From: Synanceia verrucosa
Taxonomy: Eukaryota > Chordata > Actinopteri > Perciformes > Synanceiidae
Length of the DNA: 64,000 nt
Assembly: GCA_029721515.1 (NCBI GenBank)
Contig: CM056556.1
Location: 26,310,169-26,374,168, forward strand
Reading direction: 5' to 3'
The position numbers were made by a program, and so were the translations under genes. The notes beneath the pieces are model-generated. The model searched no databases. It had not been told where the DNA came from and saw only the letters and a program-made list of their open reading frames with translations. Below are positions 1 to 12,662 of the stretch, piece after piece. How positions within the stretch are numbered: position 1 is the first letter of the stretch; every line of letters starts with the position of its first letter.

Positions 1-253
1 CACACCAACCTCCTACTGATGAACTAGTCCTGATGGAGGCTGTCTGGAGATTACACACCAAACCTGGAAAGATGGTGTCAGCCTAAGTAGCTGCTGGCTC
101 CGCTTACACACTTAATATTCTGACGGTATCATGTGTCCGATTCAGCTCAGCAGGTCATTTATCGATTGAGTCAATAAATTCTTGGTAATCAGAGCACTTT
201 CTCAGGGAAAGCCTGAATATTCACCAGTAATCTTGAAGACGAGACAGTGAAAG

Positions 254-725
254 CAGGGTTCTTTCAGTTTAAAAGTCAAATTTAATATATTTTAAGACCT
301 TTTTAAGACCTCAAAAAATTAAGAAGAAATTTAAGACCCAAAAATTTCTTTGGTAGAAAATAGTCAATTTATCATAGGGCCTGACCAATATGGAGTTTCT
401 GAGGCTGATGTCGATATCAATATTTAGCAGGAAAAATAATTTGATAACTGATTACTCTCTGATAACATGTTTTTATGAATTTCTTTTAACACTAGCGCTT
501 AAATTGAAGGCATTACTCTTAACTTTTTTTCTCCAACTTTAATTTCACTTTCAAGAACAAAGAAGTGAACAAAATAACATGGAAAACTGCAGTAAATCCT
601 TGAATGATGTGTTTTCCTATTGACATTAAACGCACCATCTGAAAATGTAAATCCTACAGAAAATTGATGGTAAATTTAAGACCTTGATTACCTGGATTTT
701 AATTTAAGACATTTTAAGAACCCTG
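254..725. mobile_element. hAT-like non-autonomous element (CAGGGTTCTT termini)
   Basis: A ~472-bp block begins CAGGGTTCTT at 254 and ends AAGAACCCTG at 725, a perfect 10-bp inverted repeat. The interior repeats 'ttaagacc' motifs near both ends and has no coding capacity. The terminal CAGGG and the internal wording match a very common teleost hAT-derived MITE. I could not see a convincing 8-bp target duplication, so the copy may be old. Confidence 0.75.
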
Positions 726-1770
726 GAAATGATTTGTGCACAGGGTCATTGCTTCTCTTTTGTCATCGTGTTTTGAAAAATCTATTTGCAGCATGGACAC
801 GGTGGTTTTAAACTCCCACATGTGATACACACCAAAAAAACGAGCCTATTTCATATAATCTCAGAAATCTCTCCTTCCTGACGTTTGTGCGACACACACC
901 ATATGCTGCCGTCATGTGCCGAGGATAGCAATTAGTCTGAGGCAAAGCTTCCCCAGAAAGTCACAAACAAGAGCTCCGTTTGTTTGCTTTTGGAGACTTA
1001 AAATAACTCTTCAAAAGGCTGGATCAGGACCACAGAACACAGAGAGAAAAGGTAATGAGAAACATGCTGGCAGCACATTTAAACAACACTGAAAACTGTC
1101 CAGGAATTAAAATGAAAATCTACACAAAAACACAGACAGCTTCCACTAATTATAACAGACAATCCTTAATTAGATCCCCGTTTGACTGATGACAGTCCAA
1201 CAGTCCAGTTAACAGGTTCAACAGACGACATGACTAATGCAGATCTGGTTTGCACAATTGCTCCGTCATCCCAGATGGCCTCGTGTCCAACTAGGACTCC
1301 TAATATCTGTAATCTCATCTGTCTGATTGCTGTGACACCAAGTAAACAGGCTCAGATTGAATCAGGCCCATTTGGACCATCAATTTCCTGTGGCGAGCCT
1401 TTCACTGAACCTGATGGGGTCAGAGGGAAAAGTGACGAGAAGAGAGGAAATGAAATGGGTCTACTTCTTCCACTGTCGGCTGAGGTGAAAAACTTTATTT
1501 TTTTGTTTGTTGAGCATCACTGCATAAAGAAGAAAACCTATTTTACTATTTCAAAGATGCAACACGTCTTATCACGTGTTCATTCAACTGTACGGGCTGT
1601 AAAGTTTACATTTGCTTTGATGGACTGACACATTCCTGAGAATAACAAAAGAAAATTCTCAATTAAAACCACAAGACACCATAAAATTTAAGCCAACAAT
1701 TGTGACAGATTCACCATCAAAAATGTAGGTTTAAATAAATTATGATTACAGTCAGATGAGCCACATATTT

Positions 1771-2040
1771 ACCTCCACCAGGGTTTGTTTATTTGTTTGT
1801 TGGTTTGCAAAACAACTCAAAAAGTTGTGGACAGATTTTGACGAAATTTTCAGGGTTGGTCCGAACTGATTCGTTTTTGGTGGTGCTAGGATCTGATTCA
1901 AGGGCACCACCAAAAATTAATCAGTTTTAAGTTAGGCCACTTAAGACCAATCCTGAAAATTTCGTCAAAAACCATAACTTTTAGAGTTACTTTGCAAACC
2001 AACAAACAAATAAACAAACCCCGGTGAAAACATAACCTCC
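1771..2040. mobile_element. Fold-back (palindromic) element
   Basis: The left arm (ACCTCCACCAGGGTTTGTTT at 1,771, then TTTGTTTGTTGGTTTGCAAA) is mirrored by the right arm (TTTGCAAACCAACAAACAAA, then AACAAACCCCGGTGAAAAC) ending near 2,040. Inner sub-repeats around GACGAAATTTTCAGG are also inverted. It is non-coding and would fold into a long hairpin. A similar palindromic repeat is common in fish genomes; superfamily not assigned. Confidence 0.75.
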
Positions 2041-2938
2041 TTGGCAGCGGGGGTAACTTTAAATAAAAAGTCGCTCTCTGAGTGCTTTTCTAGTTATATA
2101 TTTTAGGCTTATAGAAGAATGTTTAATTTAAAATAATATTTGCTATATTTAATTCCTGAGTGCCGCTGCAAAACTATGCACTAGAATATGAAACTTAAAT
2201 TTCATTCATAAAAGAGCTTCACTGTCTCACATTAACTATCACAACTATCAACCTGTGGTAACGTCTTTAAGTCCACCAAAACTTTGCACACAGAAACATG
2301 TCAGACATGAAAGCAGCAGCAGACACAGACTGAGACGTTAAAGACAGAAACAGAGAATTTCCCAGGCTGCTCGCTGATACGACGCTGAACCCCGGCCAGG
2401 TCAGGTGTTTGAGGACGCTGCATGCGTCCAGCTGTCCGCGGGAATAAACGCTGACTGTACCGAGCTTCCTGAGAGAGGAAAGTGAGAAGGCTCCAGAGAA
2501 ACAGAATGAGGGGGAGATGAGGATTATCCAGCAAACAGATGTTCAAGAGCACATTGAAGAGCGCCGCCGCCCACAGGAGGCGGATTATACAGAGATGGAA
2601 GTGCTAACGGGAACATAGAGGGCCTGAGGTGGGCTCTGTGATTAGCAAACACACAGCTCTCTGAAGTAAAGGCAGCAGCTATTGTTGAGCCACATGTAAT
2701 GAAAACATAGAAAAGCTGGGATCTGATGCACAGAAGTGGGACGTTTTACCCAGAAATCCTGTAGGAACTGTAAACTGTTCGACATGAACTCCAGCGTCTG
2801 TAAAACATGAATGAGATCTGATGTGAGCGCTCAGGGAGTGAAACCAGTGGAGACCAGCAGAGTGTCACTGTGATTTCAAGAGCAAGGACACAGTCAGTCA
2901 GTCAGTCATGGGTGAACATTTCCAGCTCTGCTAACACG

Positions 2939-2940
<2 letters not shown>

Positions 2941-2979
<39 letters not shown>
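2941..2979. repeat. (CA)n microsatellite next to the minisatellite
   Basis: About 19 uninterrupted CA units directly before the degenerate edge of the 15-bp array. Confidence 0.95.
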
Positions 2980-2989
2980 GCTCAGTGTC

Positions 2990-5900
2990 TATAAACAGTA
3001 TATATAAGCACAATGTTTATAAACAGTGTTAAGAAACATAGTAAAGTGTTTATAAAAACAGCTTCTATAAGCTCAGTGTCTATAAACAGTGTCTATATGC
3101 ACAGTATATATAAGCAGAGTGTCTACAAGCACTTTATTTATAAGCACTTTATTTATAAGAGTGTCTATAAGCACTTTATTTATAAGAGTGTCTATAAGTA
3201 TTTATTAAGTATTAAGTATTTATAAGCACAGTGTCTATAAGCAGAGTGTCTATAAGCACAATGTCTATAAGCAGTGTCTATAAGCACAGTGTCTATAAGC
3301 ACAGTGTCTATAAGCAGAGTTTCTATAAGCAGAGTTTCTATAAGCAGAGTGTCTATAAGCAGAGTGTCTATAAGCAGAGTGTCTATAAGCACAGTGTCTA
3401 TAAGCAGAGTGTCTATAAGCACAGTGTCTATAAGCAGAGTGTCTATAAGCACAGTGTCTATAAGCAGAGTTTCTATAAGCAGAGTGTCTATAAGCAGAGT
3501 GTCTATAAGCAGAGTGTCTATAAGCAGAGTTTCTATAAGCACAGTGTCTATAAGCAGAGTGTCTATAAGCAGAGTGTCTATAAGCACAGTGTCTATAAGC
3601 ACAGTGTCTATAAGCAGAGTTTCTATAAGCACAGTGTCTATAAGCAGAGTGTCTATAAGCACAGTGTCTATAAGCAGAGTTTCTATAAGCACAGTGTCTA
3701 TAAGCAGAGTGTCTATAAGCAGAGTGTCTATAAGCACAGTGTCTATAAGCAGAGTTTCTATAAGCAGAGTGTCTATAAGCAGAGTGTCTATAAGCAGAGT
3801 GTCTATAAGCACAGTGTCTATAAGCACAGTGTCTATAAGCACAGTGTCTATAAGCAGAGTGTCTATAAGCACAGTGTCTATAAGCAGAGTTTCTATAAGC
3901 ACAGTGTCTATAAGCAGAGTGTCTATAAGCACAGTGTCTATAAGCAGAGTTTCTATAAGCACAGTGTCTATAAGCAGAGTGTCTATAAGCAGAGTTTCTA
4001 TAAGCACAGTGTCTATAAGCACAGTGTCTATAAGCAGAGTGTCTATAAGCACAGTGTCTATAAGCACAGTGTCTATAAGCAGAGTTTCTATAAGCACAGT
4101 CTCTATAAGCACAGTGTCTATAAGCAGAGTTTCTATAAGCACAGTGTCTATAAGCACAGTGTCTATAAGCACAGTGTCTATAAGCAGAGTTTCTATAAGC
4201 ACAGTGTCTATAAGCACAGTGTCTATAAGCACAGTGTCTATAAGGCGAGTTTCTATAAGCACAGTGTCTATAAGCACAGTGTCTATAAGCACTGTGTCTA
4301 TAAGCACTTTATTTATAAGCACAGTGTCTATAAGCAGAGTGTCTATAAGCAGAGTTTCTATAAGCACAGTGTCTATAAGCACAGTGTCTATAAGCACAGT
4401 GTCTATAAGCAGAGTGTCTATAAGCAGAGTGTCTATAAGCACAGTGTCTATAAGCAGAGTTTCTATAAGCACAGTGTCTATCAGCACAGTGTCTATAAGC
4501 ACAGTGTCTATAAGCAGAGTGTCTATAAGCACAGTGTCTATAAGCACAGTGTCTACAAGCACTTTATTTATAAGCACAGTGTCTATAAGCACAGTGTCTA
4601 TAAGCACAGTGTCTATAAGCAGAGTGTCTATAAGCACAGTGTCTATAAGCACAATTTCTATAAGCACAGTGTCTATAAGCACAGTGTCTATAAGCACAGT
4701 TTCTAGAAGCACAGTGTCTATAAGCACTTTATTTATAAGCACAGTGTCTATAAGCACAGTGTCTATAAGCACAGTGTCTATAAGCAGAGTTTCTATAAGC
4801 ACAGTGTCTATAAGCACTTTATTTATAAGCACAGTGTCTATAAGCAGAGTTTCTATAAGCACAGTGTCTATAAGCACAGTGTCTATAAGCAGAGTTTCTA
4901 TAAGCACAGTGTCTATAAGCACAGTGTCTATAAGCACAGTGTCTATAAGCAGAGTTTCTATAAGCACAGTGTCTATAAGCAGAGTGTCTATAAGCACAGT
5001 GTCTATAAGCAGAGTGTCTATAAGCACAGTGTCTATAAGCACAGTGTCTATAAGCAGAGTTTCTATAAGTACAGTGTCTATAAGCAGAGTGTCTATAAGC
5101 ACAGTGTCTATAAGTACAGTGTCTATAAGCAGAGTGTCTATAAGCACAGTGTCTATAAGCAGAGTTTCTATAAGCACAGTGTCTATAAGCACAGTGTCTA
5201 TAAGCACAGTGTCTATAAGCAGAGTTTCTATAAGTACAGTGTCTATAAGCAGAGTGTCTATAAGCAGAGTTTCTATAAGTACAGTGTCTATAAGCAGAGT
5301 GTCTATAAGCACAGTGTCTATAAGCAGAGTTTCTATAAGCACAGTGTCTATAAGCACAGTGTCTATAAGCACAGTGTCTATAAGCAGAGTTTCTATAAGC
5401 ACAGTGTCTATAAGCACAGTGTCTATAAGCAGAGTTTCTATAAGCACAGTGTCTATAAGCACAGTGTCTATAAGCAGAGTTTCTATAAGTACAGTGTCTA
5501 TAAGCAGAGTGTCTATAAGCAGAGTTTCTATAAGCACAGTGTCTATAAGCACAGTGTCTATAAGCAGAGTTTCTATAAGCACAGTGTCTATAAGCACAGT
5601 GTCTATAAGCAGAGTTTCTATAAGTACAGTGTCTATAAGCAGAGTGTCTATAAGCACAGTGTCTATAAGCACAGTGTCTATAAGCAGAGTTTCTATAAGC
5701 ACAGTGTCTATAAGCACAGTGTCTATAAGCACAGTGTCTATAAGCAGAGTTTCTATAAGCACAGTGTCTATAAGCAGAGTGTCTATAAGCAGAGTTTCTA
5801 TAAGCACAGTGTCTATAAGCACAGTGTCTATAAGCAGAGTTTCTATAAGCACAGTGTCTATAAGCAGAGTTTCTATAAGCAGAGTGTCTATAAGCAGAGT

Positions 5901-6942
5901 GTCTATAAGCAGAGTGTCTATAAGCACAGTGTCTATAAGCACAGTTTCTATAAGCACAGTGTCTATAAGCACAGTGTCTATAAGCACTTTATTTATAAGC
6001 ACAGTGTCTATAAGCACAGTGTCTATAAGCACAGTGTCTATAAGCAGAGTGTCTATAAGCACAGTGTCTATAAGCAGAGTGTCTATAAGCACAGTGTCTA
6101 TAAGCACTTTATTTATAAGCACAGTGTCTATAAGCACAGTTTCTATAAGCAGAGTGTCTATAAGCAGAGTGTCTATAAGCAGAGTTTCTATAAGTACAGT
6201 GTCTATAAGCAGAGTGTCTATAAGCACAGTTTCTATAAGCAGAGTGTCTATAAGCAGAGTGTCTATAAGCAGAGTTTCTATAAGTACAGTGTCTATAAGC
6301 AGAGTGTCTATAAGCACAGTGTCTATAAGCACAGTTTCTATAAGCAGAGTGTCTATAAGCAGAGTGTCTATAAGCAGAGTTTCTATAAGTACAGTGTCTA
6401 TAAGCACAGTGTCTATAAGCACAGTGTCTATAAGCACTTTATTTATAAGCACAGTGTCTATAAGCACAGTGTCTATAAGCACAGTGTCTATAAGCAGAGT
6501 TTCTATAAGCACAGTGTCTATAAGCACAGTTTCTATAAGCACAGTGTCTATAAGCACAGTGTCTATAAGCACAGTGTCTATAAGCACTTTATTTATAAGC
6601 ACAGTGTCTATAAGCACAGTGTCTATAAGCACAGTGTCTATAAGCAGAGTTTCTATAAGCACTTTATTTATAAGCACAGTGTCTATAAGCACAGTGTCTA
6701 TAAGCACAGTGTCTATAAGCAGAGTTTCTATAAGCACAGTGTCTATAAGCACAGTGTCTATAAGCAGAGTTTCTATAAGCACAGTGTCTATAAGCAGAGT
6801 TTCTATAAGCACAGTGTCTATAAGCACAGTGTCTATAAGCACAGTGTCTATAAGCAGAGTTTCTATAAGCACAGTGTCTATAAGCACAGTTTCTATAAGC
6901 ACAGTGTCTATAAGCACAGTGTCTATAAGCAGAGTTTCTATC
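2990..6942. repeat. 15-bp minisatellite, about 260 copies
   Basis: A nearly uninterrupted tandem array of a 15-bp unit, consensus ACAGTGTCTATAAGC. Variants include AGAGTGTCTATAAGC, AGAGTTTCTATAAGC and a rarer ACTTTATTTATAAGC. Units are degenerate at the start (2,990-3,230) and regular to 6,940. Because 15 is divisible by three, frames without the internal TAA stay open for over 1,200 codons on both strands, giving pentapeptide frames such as VSIST, YKHSV and LIDTV. These should not be read as genes. The array lies in the myo9a intron. Confidence 0.97.
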
Positions 6943-9494
6943 GTCAGACTTGCAGCACTAATGACACAGACAGGTTTACACTGGAGATAAAAGCCTGGTG
7001 TGTCTCCACTGACGCTGCAGAGTTCATCTGTACCAGACTGACCAAGTGTTGAGAGGAGATTTAAGGCTTTAAAGTGAGTACCTGTCTCCAGTCCCAGGGT
7101 CACACTTAACGATGCACAGGCCCTTAAACACACCCTCTTAAAACCAGTGGCCAAGGCACTACCTGGAGCCATCTATCAGCCACAGGAGACAGGACGGTCC
7201 CTGAGGGTCTGGCTGAGAGTCAGGGGGCATCTGGATGGGAACCATCTGGTGTAAGGGGGGGGATGCTAATGCTAATGCAGCAGGCAGGTCTCCTGGCCAT
7301 ACCACCAGAACAAAGACAGGCTATAATCTGGTCCCTGCAGATGCAGCAGCACAGAGCTGGGGTCAGTTAGCCTTCAGGAGGATCTGAGGCACTGATGTAC
7401 GTCATGAAAGAGCCCAGCTCACCTGTGGTCATGTCTGAAAAACAGGGCCACAGACGACCAACGATGAATTCAAGATGCTCTTTCCAGTTTCCTTTGGCAC
7501 TCAACATTTTTCTGCAGGCCAGTTCACTGAGGTCAAAACAAAAAAAAACTGCTGGGTAGAAAGTTGTGTGCAGCCAACTGACAGCTGTGGACCTTAAATC
7601 ATTTGCTGGATGTGTACTGGAGGTAAATAATGTGTGTTTCCATAGCAGAGCATGAGGTTTCTGGATAAACTCTTTCTGTTCAGATTTATGAGTCTGTGTG
7701 TGTGGAAGTGTGTCCAGCTTACATCAGAAACAAGAATGAAGTAAATGTGCCTTTTCCTCCCGAAATCCTCCTCCCTGACAGTCTACTGGATGATCCAGCA
7801 TGATGTCATCCAGCTTTACTTTCATCACCACAAACAACCTGATGAGACCTGAGCTGTTGGAGCTACAGAGGACCAGCTGGTGGAGCTCACAGCTGACTAT
7901 TACATGATTATAGTCTACATTCTTCTATACCTTTAAGCCCCTCATCACATGAACGTGACTAACACCTCCAGCGAACAACGAACATGCTCCTACAAAATAA
8001 AATGTCTGATTTGATGAGCGCCTGGAGCATCTAAAACGAGACATTTCTGAGAACGATGTCTAAAAATACAGACAAGATCAGCAATTTCAAACATACAATA
8101 GTTCAAGGAAAAGGCTGAGATATTTGTTGTTATTGTGAAAAAATACCCAACAACGTGGTTTTTAATTCTTGTTACTTATTCTGAAGATAAATATTCTTCT
8201 AAAATGGAATAAATAATTTAATTTGAGAAAAAAAGTACATTTAAAAAAATACCCAGACACTGAAGTTTCCAGTAAACGTTACTCGAGCTGGAGTAAACAG
8301 CACATACAGCATGGTGACGACTATTTTTGGTGGTAAATTAAAACACATTTGATGCTTCAGTGAATATTTCCTGCATCATGGGTGGATTCATTCTTAGTTT
8401 GGCTCTTTTCTCTCTCAGCACAGTTTAATTCAAACATTTCCTGTCGGTCTGATCTTAAATAAAACCATCAAATAATAGTCAGATAGATCTGAAGCTTAAT
8501 GGCGAGCAGGATCATCTGAGATCACCTGACTGCACCACGGCGACCAGACCAGTCCTTCCCATCAGCCCTCCAGCTGTCTTCCCGTCAGCGCTGTCATATC
8601 TCTACTGTCGCCTGGCTCTGAACACAGCTCACATTACACATGACTGCAGTTCCTGGCCATCTGCGGCGCCTTATTAAAAGCCTTTTTCATGACCAGAAAT
8701 GATTCCAGCGGCCGTTAGATGATACCGCCGGCGTGATGTAATGCTGACCGCCACTGTTCGCCATCACTTTCTGAGAGGTGGTCACACGGCTGCGGTCCGC
8801 TGGCTACAAAGACTGCTCTGTAGGCAAAAGGTCACAAGACCGACCTCTGGAAGCTGCTGACGTGTTCATGAAGAGCTGAGGGTCGTCGATCATAACAATA
8901 ACACTCTGTGAGCTCAAAGTGTCACACAGATAAAAGGACACAGTGTGGACAAAAAGATGCTTTTAAAAATGAAATGAATCACAACACTCGACAGAAATAA
9001 CGGCTAAAATCAATAGCAGGAAAGAGCTGAATCGATTCGTCGATGAAGAGAAAATTCATCAGTAACCAGCGACTTTAGTGATTGATCATCGTTTAAGACC
9101 TTTCAAAAGAAAACTGCAAACGAGTCCGAGCTTCTCAGAAGTGACAATAAAGTGAACGTCTCCTGAGTTTGGACTGTTTGTCCCCAAAAGAAGACATCAC
9201 CTCAGAAATGTTAACGTGAAACCAAACCACGAGTCAACACAAGAGTGGGTGGACTCATCCATAACCTGATGCTGATCAGCATCATTACATCATCACATAT
9301 GATGAACAAAGTCACTTCCTGTGTTTTGCATGACATCTCACAACATGATTTTCACACAGTGAGCTGAAATGACTGAATTTAATCAGAAATATAATCAGAA
9401 ATATGAGTGAGCATGCAGGGAACTACAGTATGCATCTACAGAGAGGAGAACAATGAACTGCTTTTAGCAGAGAGGGTTTGCAGCAAATAAATAT

Positions 9495-9922
9495 ACTCTT
9501 TACGTCAAAGTGTTTTTTCAGCAGCAGGCACAAGAGGGCGCTCTCACACAGCTTGTGAGTAATACTGGGGCTTCTGGGAGATGTAGTCGGAGCATAAAGA
9601 GACGGTATACACCACAGAGATCAAAACAGGAAGTGGAGACGATCGAGATTAGAGAGCAAAACAGAATGTGGACAAAATGTGTTGATTTTGGTTAAAGTGT
9701 CCTCTACTCTACCTCTGATAAAACAAGAATGGAACAAGGTAAAAACAAACATTTTTTTCATGATGAAATAGAGAGTCTCTTCTTTCATTTGAGCTATTCA
9801 GTGTTTTCAGAGACATAGTACAAAATATTCTGTGGGTCTAGAAATATGACTCAAAATGGACAAAAACACTGGAACAAGACACTTTGTGTTTTATAAAACG
9901 GCTGGAACTCAATGAGTTCAAA
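9495..9922 (+). mobile_element. piggyBac-like MITE, copy 1
   Basis: The family core contains CAGCAGGCACAAGAGGGCGC, ACCACAGAGATCAAAACAGG and ATTCTGTGGGTCTAGAAATA. This copy ends GGAACTCAATGAGTTC, which resembles the terminal inverted repeat of the family. The far 5' end is truncated. It has no protein; the 61-codon frame inside recurs only because the repeat does. Confidence 0.85.
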
Positions 9923-11039
9923 CCAATATTTCAGGTTTTTATCAAATGCTGTATTATTTGACAGTTTAATTGTAATATTTTGCAAAAAACACCAATATTA
10001 TGTTGTGTTTATGAGTGTATTTGCTCTGGCTCACCAGAGATGAGATGCCCGTGTACTTCTTCTCAGCTCTGATATCTGGATGATCTTTATGAGAATTTAT
10101 GTCAACAGAGTTTATTAGCGCTGCGACTAATAACACTGTTAATTATCAATTAATCTGCTGGTTTTTATTTTATGATTAATTTTTATTTATTTTGTAGATT
10201 TTTGTGTTTTTATATATTTGTATATATATATATATATATTTAGACTGTTGATTTTGCACTAATACTGCATTTTTGCATTAGTCTGCACTGTAACTATTTC
10301 TTAAAAAAACTTTTAAAAGTAAAAAAAAAAAAAAACCTCTTAAAAATCTCCTCACTTTTTCCTACTGTCTATTCAGGATGAATAGAGTTTTATCTTCTCT
10401 TATTGATAAGCAGCATCAATATTGAGTGACCACAGACAGAATTAATACTTCTGACTGACATGCATTTGAAATATTTCCAATAAATCCTTGCTGACCTCAT
10501 ATTTGCAGCCTGACTCACATTCAAACTCTTACAAATGTTCAGCAGCAGCATCTGACCGAGGCGAATGCTTCAGTAATTGGCGTTAAAACTTGTGCAAACC
10601 AAAGAACTGGGCTGATTGAACTCAGCAGACTTGTTTCTTGGCTGGCAGGAACCTTTTTACTCCAGAGAGCAGCTTCTCAGAGCAACACGTCAGGACATCC
10701 AGCTGTTGTTCATAGGATGCAGAGCGGCGCATTAATGTGGAAAAGTTACAGCTCACAGGAGAACGGTTGATACGATGGTGTGTTACAGCGTGAGCAGCTG
10801 GATGCTGAGAGTCACAAGTTCAAACAGTGTGATGTCAGCACTTGGTTCCATATTTTTCTTATTATCAGATTATCCCATTTCTAAAAGCAGCTTTTTAAAA
10901 TTACATGGCAAACTAGAGTCACTGCCTCGTGGCTGTTTGTCAAGTTGCAGTTAACATCCATGTCTGTCCAGGATTCCATCACGTTATCATTTTACAGACA
11001 TTTATATTAAATTGTTGTAATTAGCATGGAAATTCTTGA

Positions 11040-11155
11040 GTTTTTGTGATCTCAGAGTGACCTTTGACCTCCAAAATCAAATCAGATCATCATTGAGTCC
11101 AGTTACAAAAGTTTAAGAGATTCCTTCCAGGTGTTCTTGAGATGTTATAAAGACA
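11040..11155. repeat. Dispersed teleost repeat fragment
   Basis: Contains AGAGTGACCTTTGACCTCCA and TCATTGAGTCCAGTTACAAA...GTTCTTGAGATGTTAT, diverged wording of a widespread fish repeat. Edges approximate. Confidence 0.5.
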
Positions 11156-12662
11156 GGCATTATCTTTGGTGATTATTCCACACTGTGGAGAAACATACTG
11201 TGTGTATTATGTGTGTGTAATGCTGCCTTCCTTTTTAGACAAACACAAAAAAACACGGTTGCTTCTTCAGATCACAGAAGCATTTTCTGATCCTAAATGG
11301 TTTCCATCATCTGAAAGGCACAAAAAAGACAAACTGGAAGCAGAAAGCAGAGATGGGATTTTCCTGCCCTCATAACTCCCCTTCCTCGTTTGTCTCTGTG
11401 ACATTTCCACCGAGCACCTCGTCTCTCACGCTTCAGTCAGACTTCAGGTGACTGATGCAGAAGTGATTACATGGACCACAGTCATGCTGCCATAGACGAG
11501 CCACCACACAGTATCTGCTTCCTCTGTCTGCGTTTTTATCAAAACAAGCCTCTCCGTCATCGCGGCGTGTCGCCTCCAGCACCTGAGCTCTGACAGCTCC
11601 TCAGAGTCAAATCATCACCTGCAGAGAATCAGGTTCAACCGCAGCTTTGTGGTGAATACCAGTCATTTTCAACACACTGTGTGCTGTTCTGCAGCAGATT
11701 CCTGGGAGGCATGGAGCAGCATGGAGCTGCAGTCACATGCAAACTGTCTGCAGGAGATTTTACACAAGCAGAACATTTATTTACGTAGGAAACGTGCAGA
11801 CATGAAAGCAGCAGTGAGGAGACTTGGAAGGTGATTCATGTTGTCCAGATGACCGAACGACTGCCTCGCCTCAGCTCCACATGGGACACACATGTTGTGT
11901 GATGACATCACGTCCCTGTACATCCTGACAGGAAGCTGTGAGCTGCAGGACAAAATGGCTGCCAGAGAACAACACACTGCTGGGAGTCATATTTATCAGG
12001 CTGAAGAGAACACGCCGCCATTCAATAGGCCTTTCCAAAACATGAAATTCCCAATGAAAGTCCATAATCCATAATCCTGTATTGATTTATAATCCAGGGC
12101 GGATTAGGCAACATTCCATTAGGTTTTTTTTCCCATCAATGCAGAGATTGGACACCCAGTTTCTGGGTCAAATAATATATATCAGAATCGTATGAGGTAA
12201 AGCCGGGCTGAATATGGGCTTCCCTGCGTATGGAAAGTCATTTCTATAATCCATTTCATGCCTCGTCTCATGAGCTGACGTTCCAGCGCCGGAGAAATAA
12301 CCTGCTGTCTTTTCCTCAGATTTCATCAGGCTTTTGTCACTTCCTTTCCCAGTTTAATTCACAACATATGACTCACATTCAGCTTGGCTCTCTGCTATAG
12401 TGAGTACTGTGGGACACGCTTCACTAGACATGACTAAACATGGAGATTTACATGAAGGAGCTACAGCAGCATCTCTTCTCCAGGTTACAAAGTGACTGAT
12501 CTTTACCTTGATTTGGTGTGAAGTCGATAACACATTACCATAACGACTTTTATCAGCTCACAGGAAAAACAACTGATCCATACATCCTGCACATGTGCAA
12601 CGATTTATGAACTAATCAACACAAGCTGAACCACATACTCTGCACTGTGACGAGTCCCTTAC

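Larger units (their letters stand above)
7000..12662. other. myo9a intron interior, no gene seen
   Basis: Apart from the MITE at 9.5 kb and the repeat at 11.0 kb I see no exon. In particular the next expected myo9a motor exon (AFGNAKT...) is absent. Two stretches, ~8,520-8,790 and ~12,060-12,330, are compositionally unlike the flanks and could be conserved non-coding elements, but that cannot be judged from one sequence. Confidence 0.6.

Noticed and set aside
1182..1628. 148-codon plus-strand frame
   Set aside because: No recognisable domain and no splice context; AT-rich intron sequence.
2990..6942. CRISPR-like array
   Set aside because: Contiguous 15-bp units without spacers in a vertebrate intron; a minisatellite.
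3192..7172. 1,326-codon minus-strand frame and 1,238/491-codon plus-strand frames
   Set aside because: All are translations of the 15-bp tandem repeat; the short unique N-terminal part has no recognisable domain or promoter, and the opposite-strand frames are equally open.
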